Assembly (NCBI GenBank): GCA_023391835.1
Contig: JAEWAE010000047.1
Span: 1 to 47,927, forward strand
Length of the DNA stretch: 47,927 bases
Direction: 5' to 3'
Source of the DNA: Bacillota bacterium
GTDB lineage: Bacteria > Bacillota > Clostridia > Oscillospirales > Ethanoligenentaceae
Position 1 is the first letter of the stretch. Each line of letters starts with the position of its first letter. The notes beneath the pieces were generated by a model, which worked only from the letters and a program-made list of their open reading frames with translations, made no database searches and was not told the DNA's origin. This document shows, in pieces, positions 18,421 through 26,290 of the stretch. The position numbers and the translations under genes are program-made.

Positions 18421-19616
18421 GCCTCTGCCCTCCCGGCCGTCCGGATGCGCTCGATCAGATCGGGCACAATCTGATACAGGTCGCCCACCAGACCGTAATT
18501 GGCCACTTTGAATATATCCGCCTTGGGTTCCCGGTTGATGGCGACGATCTGCCCGGCATGATTCATGCCCGCCACAAACTGCACCGAGCCGGAAACCCCG
18601 CAGGTCACGATCAGCCGCGGGCGAACCGTGCGCCCGCTCAGGCCGATCTGCCGTTTTGAGTCCATCCAGCCCGCCTCCACCAGCGGCCGGGTGCAGGCCA
18701 CTTCGCCGCCCAACGCATCCGCAAGCTGCCGCAGCAGCGCGAGATCCTCCGGCTTGCGCACGCCGCGGCCCGCCACGACCAGCACGTCGGCCGAGTCGAT
18801 GCCGGTTTCCTTTTCCCGGGGCACCACGTCGAGCACCTCCACATGGGAAACGGGCTTTTCGCCGTCGATGCGGCAGGGCACGACTTCACCGGATTCCGTT
18901 TCGCTGCGCCGGGGCGCATTCATCACCTGATAGCGCACGGTGGCCATCTGCGGCCGGGTGCGCGGCGTCAGGATCTGTGCCATGATATTGCCGCCGAAAG
19001 CCGGGCGCACCTGCACAAGATCGGTGTTTTCCCGGATGTCGAGCATGGTGCAGTCGGCCGTCAGCCCGGTGTGAAAACGGGCCGCCACCCGGGGCGCCAG
19101 CTGGCGCCCCACCGTCGTCGCCCCCACCAGCACCACGGCGGGCTTCACCCGGCGGATGAAATCCGCGAAGGCGGCGGCATACGGCTCCATGGAAAAGCGG
19201 CGCAGCGACGGGTCGTCGTAGGCATAGACCCGGTCGACCCCGTAATGGAGCAGTTCCCGGCTTTGGGCGAGGATATTTTCCCCCGCGAAGAGCGCATAGA
19301 CGGGCTGTCGGATTTTGTCGGCCAGCTCCCGGGCCTTGCCCAGCAACTCGAGAGTGACGGGGTGAATATCCCCCTCCACGTGGTCGACATAGACCGCCAC
19401 GCCGCGCCAGAGGCTTTTATCCACAGTCGGGCGGGGCTCGTCTTCCACATACTCCACGGCGCCCTTGGGGCCCTTGCGTACGCACATGCGGCACATGCGG
19501 CAGGCGGCGGTGATTTCCACCCTGCCGTCTTTTTCCACCATCGCGCCGAAGGGGCATATTTTCAGCAGGGACGGAATATCCCCGATTTCTTCCGGATGCA
19601 CAATCAGTCTGGCCAT
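18417..19616 (-). CDS. lctC: Electron transfer flavoprotein alpha subunit with ferredoxin-like N-terminus
   Basis: A 399-residue EtfA. Residues 1-70 form an added ferredoxin-like domain with C21 (ICPFGAM), C39, C42 and C45 (CRMCRMC), enough for one [4Fe-4S] cluster; ordinary EtfA lacks this. The rest is the Etf alpha FAD-binding domain, with the C-terminal FAD signature around GLSGRTVRPRLIVTCGVSGSVQF and KADIFKVANYGLVGDL. In confurcating complexes the extra cluster takes electrons from ferredoxin. Placed 17 bp after lctB and overlapping lctD, it is the middle gene of the operon. Confidence 0.9.
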   Translation of the reverse strand: MARLIVHPEEIGDIPSLLKICPFGAMVEKDGRVEITAACRMCRMCVRKGPKGAVEYVEDEPRPTVDKSLWRGVAVYVDHVEGDIHPVTLELLGKARELADKIRQPVYALFAGENILAQSRELLHYGVDRVYAYDDPSLRRFSMEPYAAAFADFIRRVKPAVVLVGATTVGRQLAPRVAARFHTGLTADCTMLDIRENTDLVQVRPAFGGNIMAQILTPRTRPQMATVRYQVMNAPRRSETESGEVVPCRIDGEKPVSHVEVLDVVPREKETGIDSADVLVVAGRGVRKPEDLALLRQLADALGGEVACTRPLVEAGWMDSKRQIGLSGRTVRPRLIVTCGVSGSVQFVAGMNHAGQIVAINREPKADIFKVANYGLVGDLYQIVPDLIERIRTAGRAEA

Positions 19617-19633
19617 TTGGATTCCCTCCCTCT

Positions 19634-20422
19634 TTAAATCAGCTTGAGCGCGCGCAGCTTATCGGCCAGCCGGCCGACCAGCTCCGGAGCGGGGGCCTGC
19701 CAGAGTTCCCGCTGCTTTTCTTCCACCGGCGGAAAAATGCGCTGCACCTGGGTGGGCGAGCCGCTCAGGCCGTAGTGCGTCTCATCCCGGTCCTGCATAT
19801 CGTCGAGGGAAAAGACGCGGACGGGGCGGTCCTTCGTCCGCTGCTTTTTCACATAAGAGGGCAGCCGCGGCTCACAGATATCTTTGGCCACCGTCAGCAG
19901 GCAGGGGAAACCCACGCGGGAAATTTCCACGTCGCGGAACATTTCCATTTCGACCACCACGGAGTCGCCGCCGATTTCCACCAGCCGGCGCACGTTGCAC
20001 ACGCACGGCAGCCCGAGCCATTCGGAAATTTCCGGCCCGACCTGGGCGGTGTCACCGTCCGTCGTCTGCTGACCGCACAGGATCAGATCGAAACGGCCGA
20101 ATTTGCGGATGCCCTGCGCCAGCGTGTAACTGGTCGCCAGCACATCCGCCCCGCCGAACCGTCGGTCGGATATCAGCGCCCCCTCGTCGGCGCCCATGGC
20201 AAAAGCCTCATACAGCACGGCTTTGGCCTGCGGCGGCCCCATGGTGAGCACCGAAACCGTGCCGCCCCGCTTCTCACGGATACGCAGCGCCGTCTCGATG
20301 GCATATAGGTCGTACGGGTTCATCTTGCTGTCCACTCCGCCGCGTTTCAAAACCCCGGTGGCGGGGTCGATTTTCACCTTGTTGGTGCCGGGCACCTGCT
20401 TGATGCAGACCAGAATATTCAT
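19634..20422 (-). CDS. lctB: Electron transfer flavoprotein beta subunit
   Basis: A 262-residue EtfB. The ATG at 20422 is preferred because GGAGG lies 9 nt upstream and MNILVCIKQVPGT is the standard family N-terminus; the open frame extends further but that region is the GC-rich leader. TMGPPQAKAVLYEAFAMGADEGALISDRRFGGAD and GQQTTDGDTAQVGPEISEWLGLP are typical. The latter segment, like NADH-binding bifurcating EtfB proteins, suggests the bifurcating FAD sits here. First gene of lctBCD. Confidence 0.9.
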   Translation of the reverse strand: MNILVCIKQVPGTNKVKIDPATGVLKRGGVDSKMNPYDLYAIETALRIREKRGGTVSVLTMGPPQAKAVLYEAFAMGADEGALISDRRFGGADVLATSYTLAQGIRKFGRFDLILCGQQTTDGDTAQVGPEISEWLGLPCVCNVRRLVEIGGDSVVVEMEMFRDVEISRVGFPCLLTVAKDICEPRLPSYVKKQRTKDRPVRVFSLDDMQDRDETHYGLSGSPTQVQRIFPPVEEKQRELWQAPAPELVGRLADKLRALKLI

Positions 20423-20695
20423 ATGACTCGTTTCCTCCGATCGCGCCCGGAGCCCCACCCCGTAAAAAAGGGTGCACAAATGGGTGCGGTCCGGACGTTT
20501 CCGTCCGCCGCTTGGGGCGCCGCATAACTTAAAACAGCCTTTTCGGCTCCGCCGCACCTCCGGGGGGCAAGGTCCCCCCGGAACCGATCGATCGGCGGCT
20601 CAGCCACGGCACCGACGCTCACAGCCGCACGGGCGGCGGCTCCCGGCCGGAAAGGCCGACACCCGTAAAGCCGGTGGGCAAACGATACCGTTTCA
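20423..20695 (-). other. Long GC-rich structured leader of the lct operon
   Basis: Transcription from the promoter at 20724-20752 yields a leader of about 290 nt before lctB. The leader holds several short stems: CCGGGGGG with CCCCCCGG (20559-20581 region), GGACG-GAAA-CGTCC, a GNRA-capped stem near 20491-20505, and GGCC-TTTCC-GGCC near 20645-20660. No known riboswitch consensus is recognised, and the frames through it look non-coding. It may be a cis-regulatory RNA or simply an intergenic repeat captured in the leader. Confidence 0.45.
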
Positions 20696-20712
20696 AATTG
20701 GTCGTACCAATT
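20696..20712. promoter_or_regulatory. Perfect palindromic operator of the lct promoter
   Basis: AATTGGTCGTACCAATT, perfect 7-bp arms with a 3-bp centre. The TTGGT-n-ACCAA pattern is the usual site of GntR/FCD regulators of lactate use (LldR type). It lies just downstream of the expected start of the lctBCD transcript, where binding would repress. Confidence 0.8.
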
Positions 20713-20723
20713 ACTACGGTTTT

Positions 20724-20752
20724 ATTATACAGCAGGATTTGTGTTTTGTAAA
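20724..20752 (-). promoter_or_regulatory. Promoter of lctBCD
   Basis: Minus strand TTTACA (20747-20752), 17-nt spacer, consensus TATAAT (20724-20729). Start point near 20717, just upstream of the operator. Confidence 0.85.
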
Positions 20753-20793
20753 CAATTGATATAGAATTAACGTTTTGTGCTTGGCTAATTTGT

Positions 20794-21501
20794 TTAATTT
20801 TTGTCGATTTCGGCGGCCATCAGCTGTTGATCCACCAGCGCGAAATGGGCATCCACCGCCCGGCAGGCGCCCTCGCGGTCGCCGTGCCTCAGGCAGTCGA
20901 CCATGGCCTCGTGGATTTTCTGCAGCCGGCTGCCGCCGGCCGTATCCGACAAAATCTGCCGGCGCAGATCCTCGATGAAAAGATCCATCACGTCGGAAAG
21001 CGCCTGCAAAATCAAGCAGATCAGCCGGTTGCCCGACGCCTCGGCGATGAGAGTGTGCAGCCGCTTATCCAGCACGACGTTGCGGGCCTCGTCCCGGCCG
21101 ACGGCCAGGGCGGCCACTGCCGACTCCATCTCGCCAAGCTGGCGGGCGGTCACTCGGCCGGCCGCAAGTGAAACGGCCTGCCGTTCCAGCGCGCGCCGCA
21201 GCTCGCTGAGCTGGCGATAGTCGATTTCCTGCAGCAGGAACATCAGCGACATCGACTCGAAAAGGCTGCGCTGGAAATCACAGGCGATATAGTTGCCCGC
21301 CCCCTGGGTGCTGGTGACCGCGCCCAGAATTTCCAGCGTCCGCAGCGCCTCGCGCACCGAGTTGCGGCTCACGCCGAGGCGCTCCGCCAACTCCCGCTCG
21401 GGCGGGAGCTTCCGCCCCTTCTGGAGGCTGCCGCTGAGGATCTGTTTTTTAATGTAATCGATGACGGTCTCGTAGGCTTTGCCCGTTTTTTCCGGTTCCA
21501 T
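20794..21501 (-). CDS. GntR/FCD family regulator of lactate oxidation (LldR/LctA type)
   Basis: A 235-residue regulator: winged helix at about 8-75 (PPERELAERLGVSRNSVREALRTLEILG is the recognition region) and FCD ligand-binding domain at about 90-220, whose metal-site residues appear in DKRLHTLIAEASGN and LQKIHEAM plus a late HF. FCD regulators next to lctBCD in Acetobacterium (LctA) and to lld genes in other bacteria sense lactate. Order regulator-etfB-etfA-ldh is the same here, and the LldR-like palindrome at 20696-20712 is its likely site. It lies 50 bp after the serine hydrolase gene and may be cotranscribed with it. Confidence 0.87.
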   Translation of the reverse strand: MEPEKTGKAYETVIDYIKKQILSGSLQKGRKLPPERELAERLGVSRNSVREALRTLEILGAVTSTQGAGNYIACDFQRSLFESMSLMFLLQEIDYRQLSELRRALERQAVSLAAGRVTARQLGEMESAVAALAVGRDEARNVVLDKRLHTLIAEASGNRLICLILQALSDVMDLFIEDLRRQILSDTAGGSRLQKIHEAMVDCLRHGDREGACRAVDAHFALVDQQLMAAEIDKN

Positions 21502-21551
21502 TCTGTCAGCTCCCCGCGCGCCGGCGGGAAACGGCCCGCCGGGCGGCTGTT

Positions 21552-23057
21552 TCAGATATAAAGGGCAGCACCCTGCAGGCGCAGCGGCTCGTCGCCGCCG
21601 CCCACGTTCTGCCGGATTTCGGCCGTCAGGCGGTCCTCTTCAAAGCGCACCGCGACCGTATGGGTGTAGGGGGTGCGGTTATAGACGATTTGCAGCTCAT
21701 ATTCCCCAGCGGCGCGCCAGGAGGACGAGGCCGAAAGATTCGGATGCACCATCAGACGGAAGGGGTAGACGTATTCCGGTGCAAAATCCAGATCAGTGTC
21801 AAGCCAGCGGCCGCGGCCGCATGCAAAGGCATATTCCCGCCCGCCGGCGGTCACATAGAGTCTGTCCGCATCCGGCCGGGCGTTGAAATCGAAACGCACG
21901 CGGGTGATACCCAGCCGGTTATGGGCCATCTGATACGTCCGTCCCTCCGGAAGCCATGCAGGCGGTACGGGGGCTCGCCCGCCGGCCGGAGCGATGGCAA
22001 GGGCCGCGAGCCGCTCTTCCATCCGCTGCTGTGCGGCCGGGTCGGCGGGCAGCGGGGCCTTTGCCAGGGCGGGGAGCAGACACTGCCACACACGGGTCAG
22101 GATGCCCTGCAGCTCACCGCTGCCGGCCGTCACCGCCAGCACTGCATCCTGCGCCGGCATGACGATGCAGAACTGGCCGAAAGCCCCGTCGCCGCGGTAC
22201 ACGCCCGCAGGCGTGCAGCGCCAGAACTGATAGCCATAGCCCGCCGTCCAGTCGGTGACCTGCGCGGCCGCCGCCGGGGCCTCGCAGGGGGTATCCAGCC
22301 AGGGGCTTTCGGTGGAAGTATCCGTGGGGATATGATAGGCGGTGGCGGCGTCGATCCAGGCGGGGTCAAGCAGCTGCCGCCCCTCCCAGGCGCCCCGCCG
22401 CAGCAGGAAAAGCCCGAATTTGGCGATATCCTCGGTGTGGAGGTTGAGGCCCACCCCGCCCATGGAGATTCCCTTCGGGCAGCGTTCCCACCAGATGTTT
22501 TCGATGCCCAGCGGCTCGAAAAGCCGTGGCTGCAGATAGTCGTAAACGGTCTGGCCGGTGAGCCGCTGCACGATGGCCGAGAGCATGTAGGTGGCGCCGG
22601 TGTTGTAGGCAAATCGGCTGCCCGGCTCGCAGCGGACCTCCGACGCCAGAAATGCCGCCGCCATATCCTCGAATGCAAACGTGTCGGATGTGTCGGGGAT
22701 CTGCCCCGTGCTCATGGAAAGCAGGTGCTTGACCCGCATTTTCCGCATATTGGCGCTGGGGTGGCGGACTTTGCCGGGGAAGAAATCCAGCACCCGGTCC
22801 TCGACGGTCAGGCGCTTTTCCTGCACCGCAAAGCCCACGGCGGTGGAAGTGAAGCTTTTGCTGAGAGAGTTGAGCGTGTGGGTAAACTGCGGCCGGTAAG
22901 GTGCCCACCAGCCTTCGGCTACAACGGCCCCGTGCCGCACCAGCATCAGCGAATGCAAGGGCAGCCCGTCGGTTTCCCATGCCTGCACCAGACCGGTCAC
23001 GGCCTCGGGCGGGACACCCATCTCATGCGGCAGTCTGCGCGGTAAATATCCAGCCAT
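21552..23057 (-). CDS. Serine hydrolase, beta-lactamase class C fold
   Basis: About 501 residues. Residues 1-350 form a penicillin-binding-protein-like domain with SLSK (S64-K67) and the YN motif at Y151 (FAYNTGATY), the two first parts of the active site; the third KTG-like box is probably replaced by GDGAFGQF. The remaining about 130 residues are a beta-rich C-terminal domain common in this family of esterases and D-amino-peptidases. No signal peptide, so it acts inside the cell. Start 23057 is favoured by AAAAGGGG 7 nt upstream; ATG 23063 is possible. Substrate unknown; calling it an antibiotic resistance beta-lactamase is not supported. Confidence 0.8.
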   Translation of the reverse strand: MAGYLPRRLPHEMGVPPEAVTGLVQAWETDGLPLHSLMLVRHGAVVAEGWWAPYRPQFTHTLNSLSKSFTSTAVGFAVQEKRLTVEDRVLDFFPGKVRHPSANMRKMRVKHLLSMSTGQIPDTSDTFAFEDMAAAFLASEVRCEPGSRFAYNTGATYMLSAIVQRLTGQTVYDYLQPRLFEPLGIENIWWERCPKGISMGGVGLNLHTEDIAKFGLFLLRRGAWEGRQLLDPAWIDAATAYHIPTDTSTESPWLDTPCEAPAAAAQVTDWTAGYGYQFWRCTPAGVYRGDGAFGQFCIVMPAQDAVLAVTAGSGELQGILTRVWQCLLPALAKAPLPADPAAQQRMEERLAALAIAPAGGRAPVPPAWLPEGRTYQMAHNRLGITRVRFDFNARPDADRLYVTAGGREYAFACGRGRWLDTDLDFAPEYVYPFRLMVHPNLSASSSWRAAGEYELQIVYNRTPYTHTVAVRFEEDRLTAEIRQNVGGGDEPLRLQGAALYI

Positions 23058-23126
23058 ATTCATTCCCCTTTTGTCAAATTCCCGCCACGCCCGGCGGGGC
23101 GGCATACATATCATATAAAGAGCACC

Positions 23127-23149
23127 GGGCGGCCGCAAGCGGGCCGCCC
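23127..23149 (-). terminator. GC-rich hairpin after the acetolactate synthase gene
   Basis: GGGCGGCC (23127-23134) pairs with GGCCGCCC (23142-23149); on the minus strand a short GCTCTTT follows. A modest terminator between acetolactate synthase and the serine hydrolase. Confidence 0.5.
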
Positions 23150-23153
23150 GCCG

Positions 23154-24836
23154 TCACAGCGTCTCGTAAATTTCCCGCAGATGGGCGGTGAGCTTGACGT
23201 TTTCCCCATAATTGACCGGGCAGTCGATGATGGCCGGCACTTGCTGCGCGAATGCTTCCCGCAGGGTGGGCTCGAGATCCTGCGCCCGTTCCACCCGGTA
23301 GCCCACGGCCCCGAAGCTTTCGGCGAATTTTACAAAATCCGGATTGCCGAAATCGACACAGTGGCTTTCCCCATACTGCGAAATCTGTTTCCATTGAATA
23401 AGCCCGTAGTGGTCGTCGTGGAAAATCAGCGTGACGAAGGGGGTGCCGATGCGCACGGCGGTCTCCAGCTCCTGACAATTCATCAGAAATCCGCCGTCAC
23501 CGGTCACGGCCAAAATTTTCTTTTCCGGATGGATGAGCTTGGCGGCCACCGCGCCGGGCACGGCGATGCCCATGGTGGCGAAACCGTTGGAAATGATGCA
23601 GGTGTTGGGCCGGTAGCAGTGATACTGCCGGGCGATCCACATTTTGTGGGCTCCCACGTCGGAAATGAGGATATCCTCCCGCCCGAGCACCTTGCGGACG
23701 TCGCTCAAAATCCGCTGGGGCTTCATGGGGAAGCTGTCGTCCCGCTCGTAGGTCTCGTATTCCCGCACCATCCGGCGCTTTATGGCGAGTGCGTAACGGG
23801 GTTCCCCGGCGCGGGGCTCCCCGGTGCGGCTCACCCGGCCGAGTATCTGGCGCAGAGACATGGAAATATCCCCGACCACCTCCACCTGGGGCTGATAGAG
23901 CTTATTGATATGGGCCGGGCGGGAATCAATATGGATCATGCGCCGGCGCCGGTCGCTGTTCCATTTGGAGGGCGCATATTCCACGATGTCGTAGCCCACG
24001 GCGACGATCAGGTCTGATTTTTCCAGCACTTTGTTGGCGTAATCCTTTTCGGGGATGCCGATGGTCCACAGGGAGTAGGGGCTGTCGAAGGGGATCAGTC
24101 CTTTAGCCATCATGGTGTTGACCACCGGGATGTGCAGAGTTTCGGCAAACTCCGTGAGGGCCTCCCCCGCACGGGAGCGCACCGCGCTGCTACCGGCGAG
24201 TATCACCGGGGACTGTGCGCGCCCGATGGCCTCCGCCGCTTCCCGGATGGTGCTTTCCTCCGCTTCCTCGATGGGGGGTGTCTTTTTGGCAAGCGGCTCC
24301 TCCCCCTCGCCCACCGGCATCCGGGCGATATTGACCGGCAGGTCGATGTGGCAGGCGCCCGGCTTCTCGCTTTCGGCATATTTAAAGGCGATGCGCACGA
24401 TCTCGCTCACCGTGTCGGGGCGCACGATCTGTTTGCTGCGCTTGGTGATGGGCTCGAACATCTTGCACAAATCGAGGAACTGGTGGGACGTCAGGTGCAT
24501 CCGGTCGGTGCCCACCTGGCCGGTAATGGCCACGAGCGGTGCGCCGTCCCCGTTGGCATCCGCCACCCCGGTGACGAGGTTGGTGGCGCCCGGCCCCAGA
24601 GTGGAAAGGCAGACACCCGCCCGGCCGGTCAGCCGGCCGACCATATCCGCCATGAAGGCGGCGCCCTGCTCGTGGCGCACGGTAATAAACCGGATGGTGG
24701 AACGCTGCAGCGCGTCGATGATGGCGAGATTTTCTTCGCCGGGGATGCCGAATATGTACTGGACTCCCTCTTTTTCCAGACACTTCACCAACATCTCGGC
24801 GGTATTCAGCGGTTTGGAAGTGCTTTTGCCTGCCAT
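23154..24836 (-). CDS. alsS: Acetolactate synthase, catabolic (AlsS-like)
   Basis: A 560-residue thiamine diphosphate enzyme that condenses two pyruvates to acetolactate. The catalytic Glu is E56 (VRHEQGAAFMAD), and GDGGFLMNCQELETA is the ThDP/Mg binding motif. Similarity along its length to Bacillus AlsS, including VGYDIVEYAPSKWN and DFGNPDFVKFAESFGA, and the absence of a nearby regulatory subunit gene, favour the catabolic FAD-independent type over IlvB. No alsD lies in the window. Start 24836 is supported by GAGAGG upstream. Next to lactate oxidation, it handles surplus pyruvate. Confidence 0.85.
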   Translation of the reverse strand: MAGKSTSKPLNTAEMLVKCLEKEGVQYIFGIPGEENLAIIDALQRSTIRFITVRHEQGAAFMADMVGRLTGRAGVCLSTLGPGATNLVTGVADANGDGAPLVAITGQVGTDRMHLTSHQFLDLCKMFEPITKRSKQIVRPDTVSEIVRIAFKYAESEKPGACHIDLPVNIARMPVGEGEEPLAKKTPPIEEAEESTIREAAEAIGRAQSPVILAGSSAVRSRAGEALTEFAETLHIPVVNTMMAKGLIPFDSPYSLWTIGIPEKDYANKVLEKSDLIVAVGYDIVEYAPSKWNSDRRRRMIHIDSRPAHINKLYQPQVEVVGDISMSLRQILGRVSRTGEPRAGEPRYALAIKRRMVREYETYERDDSFPMKPQRILSDVRKVLGREDILISDVGAHKMWIARQYHCYRPNTCIISNGFATMGIAVPGAVAAKLIHPEKKILAVTGDGGFLMNCQELETAVRIGTPFVTLIFHDDHYGLIQWKQISQYGESHCVDFGNPDFVKFAESFGAVGYRVERAQDLEPTLREAFAQQVPAIIDCPVNYGENVKLTAHLREIYETL

Positions 24837-24924
24837 TTTAATCGAACCTCTCTTTATCACGGCTTGTACCGGCCGCAGCCGGGCCCTGCCGATTTGCCCC
24901 GGATGGAATAATGGCCGTAAGTCT

Positions 24925-24953
24925 ATCATACACGAGACGGCGCCAAAATCCAA
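24925..24953 (-). promoter_or_regulatory. Promoter of the acetolactate synthase gene
   Basis: Minus strand TTGGAT (24948-24953), 17-nt spacer, TATGAT (24925-24930). The rest of the 24837-25249 gap is GC-rich without a recognisable gene until the divergent promoter at 25170. Confidence 0.7.
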
Positions 24954-25169
24954 CATTTTTTTCGGGGCGGAGCGGCGACCTTCCCCCTGAAAAAAGCGCT
25001 CGCGGCGGCCCCGCCGGAGCACCCGGTTTTTCCGCCCGCCGACCGGCCATCTATCGCACGATTATTGCCGATAAACGGCATGCGAGCGCCGTAGTTGGGG
25101 AACACTCCGTCACGGCCCCGACACGCGGCGAAAACCGGTCGATTGGGCGATTTATTTTCCGAAACGATT

Positions 25170-25178
25170 TGCTATAAT
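25170..25178 (+). promoter_or_regulatory. Extended -10 promoter of the ATP-grasp/kamA operon
   Basis: TGCTATAAT: consensus TATAAT (25173-25178) with an upstream TG and no good -35. About 70 nt before the first gene. Confidence 0.6.
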
Positions 25179-25249
25179 TAACGCGAACCCACAAAAAATG
25201 GTACTGCCAGGCGTTCCACTATTTTTATGCGAAGAAAAGAGTGTATGTC

Positions 25250-26290
25250 ATGGAAAAGGAAAGCGTCCCTCCGCCATTGGTGGCCGGTTTGTCCTATAAT
25301 CTCAAAAAAGGCGCCCCATCCCGCACGGAAGACATGGAAGCGGAGTACGACTCCCCCGAGACGGTCGAAGCTATCCGCGGCGCGCTGGAGGCGGCGGGCG
25401 TCCGGGTCAGACTGCTGGAAGCGGACGCGGCTTTGCCCGAAAAGCTCCGGGCCGGCGGCGTCGACATCGTCTTCAACATTGCGGAAGGGACAAACGGCCG
25501 TGGGAGGGAAGCGCAGGTTCCGGCCATTCTCAGTTTTTTCGGCATCCCCTTTACCGGGTCGGATGAGACCACCCTGTGCATGGCGCTCGACAAGGCGCTG
25601 ACCAAACGGTATCTTTCCACATTCGGCATCCGCACCCCGGCCTATTTCACAGTGGAATCCACCGATTTTACCATACCGGAGGGCATGCGGTTCCCGGTGA
25701 TCGTCAAGCCAGACTGCGAGGGCTCCAGCAAAGGCATCGCCGACTGCGCCGTGGCCGATACGCCCGCCGAGCTTGACGCGCTCATCGGGCGCGACCTTTC
25801 GCTTTACGGCCCGCCCCTGCTGGCGGAAGAATTCATCGACGGGCGGGAATTCACCGTGGGGCTGCTCGGCTCGGGCGGCGACACGCAGGTTTTCGAGCCC
25901 ATGGAAATCTGCTACCGGCGCCCGGAGCGGGAAAACCGCATCTACAGCTACCGGGTCAAACGGGATTACAGCCGGTATGTTGAATACCGCTGCCCGGCGG
26001 CGCTGGATACGGATACGGCGGCTGCCATGAAGCAGACGGCGCTGCGCATTCACCAGGCGCTGGGCTGCCGGGATTTTTCGCGGGTGGATTTCCGCCTTTC
26101 CCCCGCCGGCGAAATTTATTTCATCGAGATCAATCCGCTGCCGGGGCTGGCGCCGGGCTACAGCGACTACCCCATGCTGGCGCAGCTTTGCGGCGTGGAA
26201 TACCCCCGGCTGGTACTCGGGGTGCTCAACAGCGCGCTGAAGCGCTACGGTCTGCGCGAAGTCGCGCCGAATCGAGGCGCCGTGCAATGA
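25250..26290 (+). CDS. D-Ala-D-Ala-ligase-like ATP-grasp enzyme, possible beta-lysine ligase
   Basis: About 346 residues with the three ATP-grasp parts: an N-terminal pre-ATP-grasp fold (IVFNIAEGTNGRGREAQVPAI), the ATP lid and Lys (FPVIVKPDCEGSSKGI), and the metal-binding end RVDFRLSPAGEIYFIEINPLPGLAPG, in which the Asp, Glu and Asn of Ddl are conserved. Members form an amide between a carboxylate and an amine using ATP. Unlike housekeeping Ddl it is fused by a 4-bp overlap to a lysine 2,3-aminomutase gene and stands away from cell-wall genes. So the amine or acid partner is probably beta-lysine. The ribosome binding site is weak; a GTG at 25241 is an alternative start. Confidence 0.82.
   Translation: MEKESVPPPLVAGLSYNLKKGAPSRTEDMEAEYDSPETVEAIRGALEAAGVRVRLLEADAALPEKLRAGGVDIVFNIAEGTNGRGREAQVPAILSFFGIPFTGSDETTLCMALDKALTKRYLSTFGIRTPAYFTVESTDFTIPEGMRFPVIVKPDCEGSSKGIADCAVADTPAELDALIGRDLSLYGPPLLAEEFIDGREFTVGLLGSGGDTQVFEPMEICYRRPERENRIYSYRVKRDYSRYVEYRCPAALDTDTAAAMKQTALRIHQALGCRDFSRVDFRLSPAGEIYFIEINPLPGLAPGYSDYPMLAQLCGVEYPRLVLGVLNSALKRYGLREVAPNRGAVQ

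Noticed and set aside
21552..23057. Beta-lactamase resistance gene
   Set aside because: The SxxK and YN motifs fit the broad serine hydrolase family, but there is no signal peptide, the KTG box is not recognisable, and an extra C-terminal domain is present.
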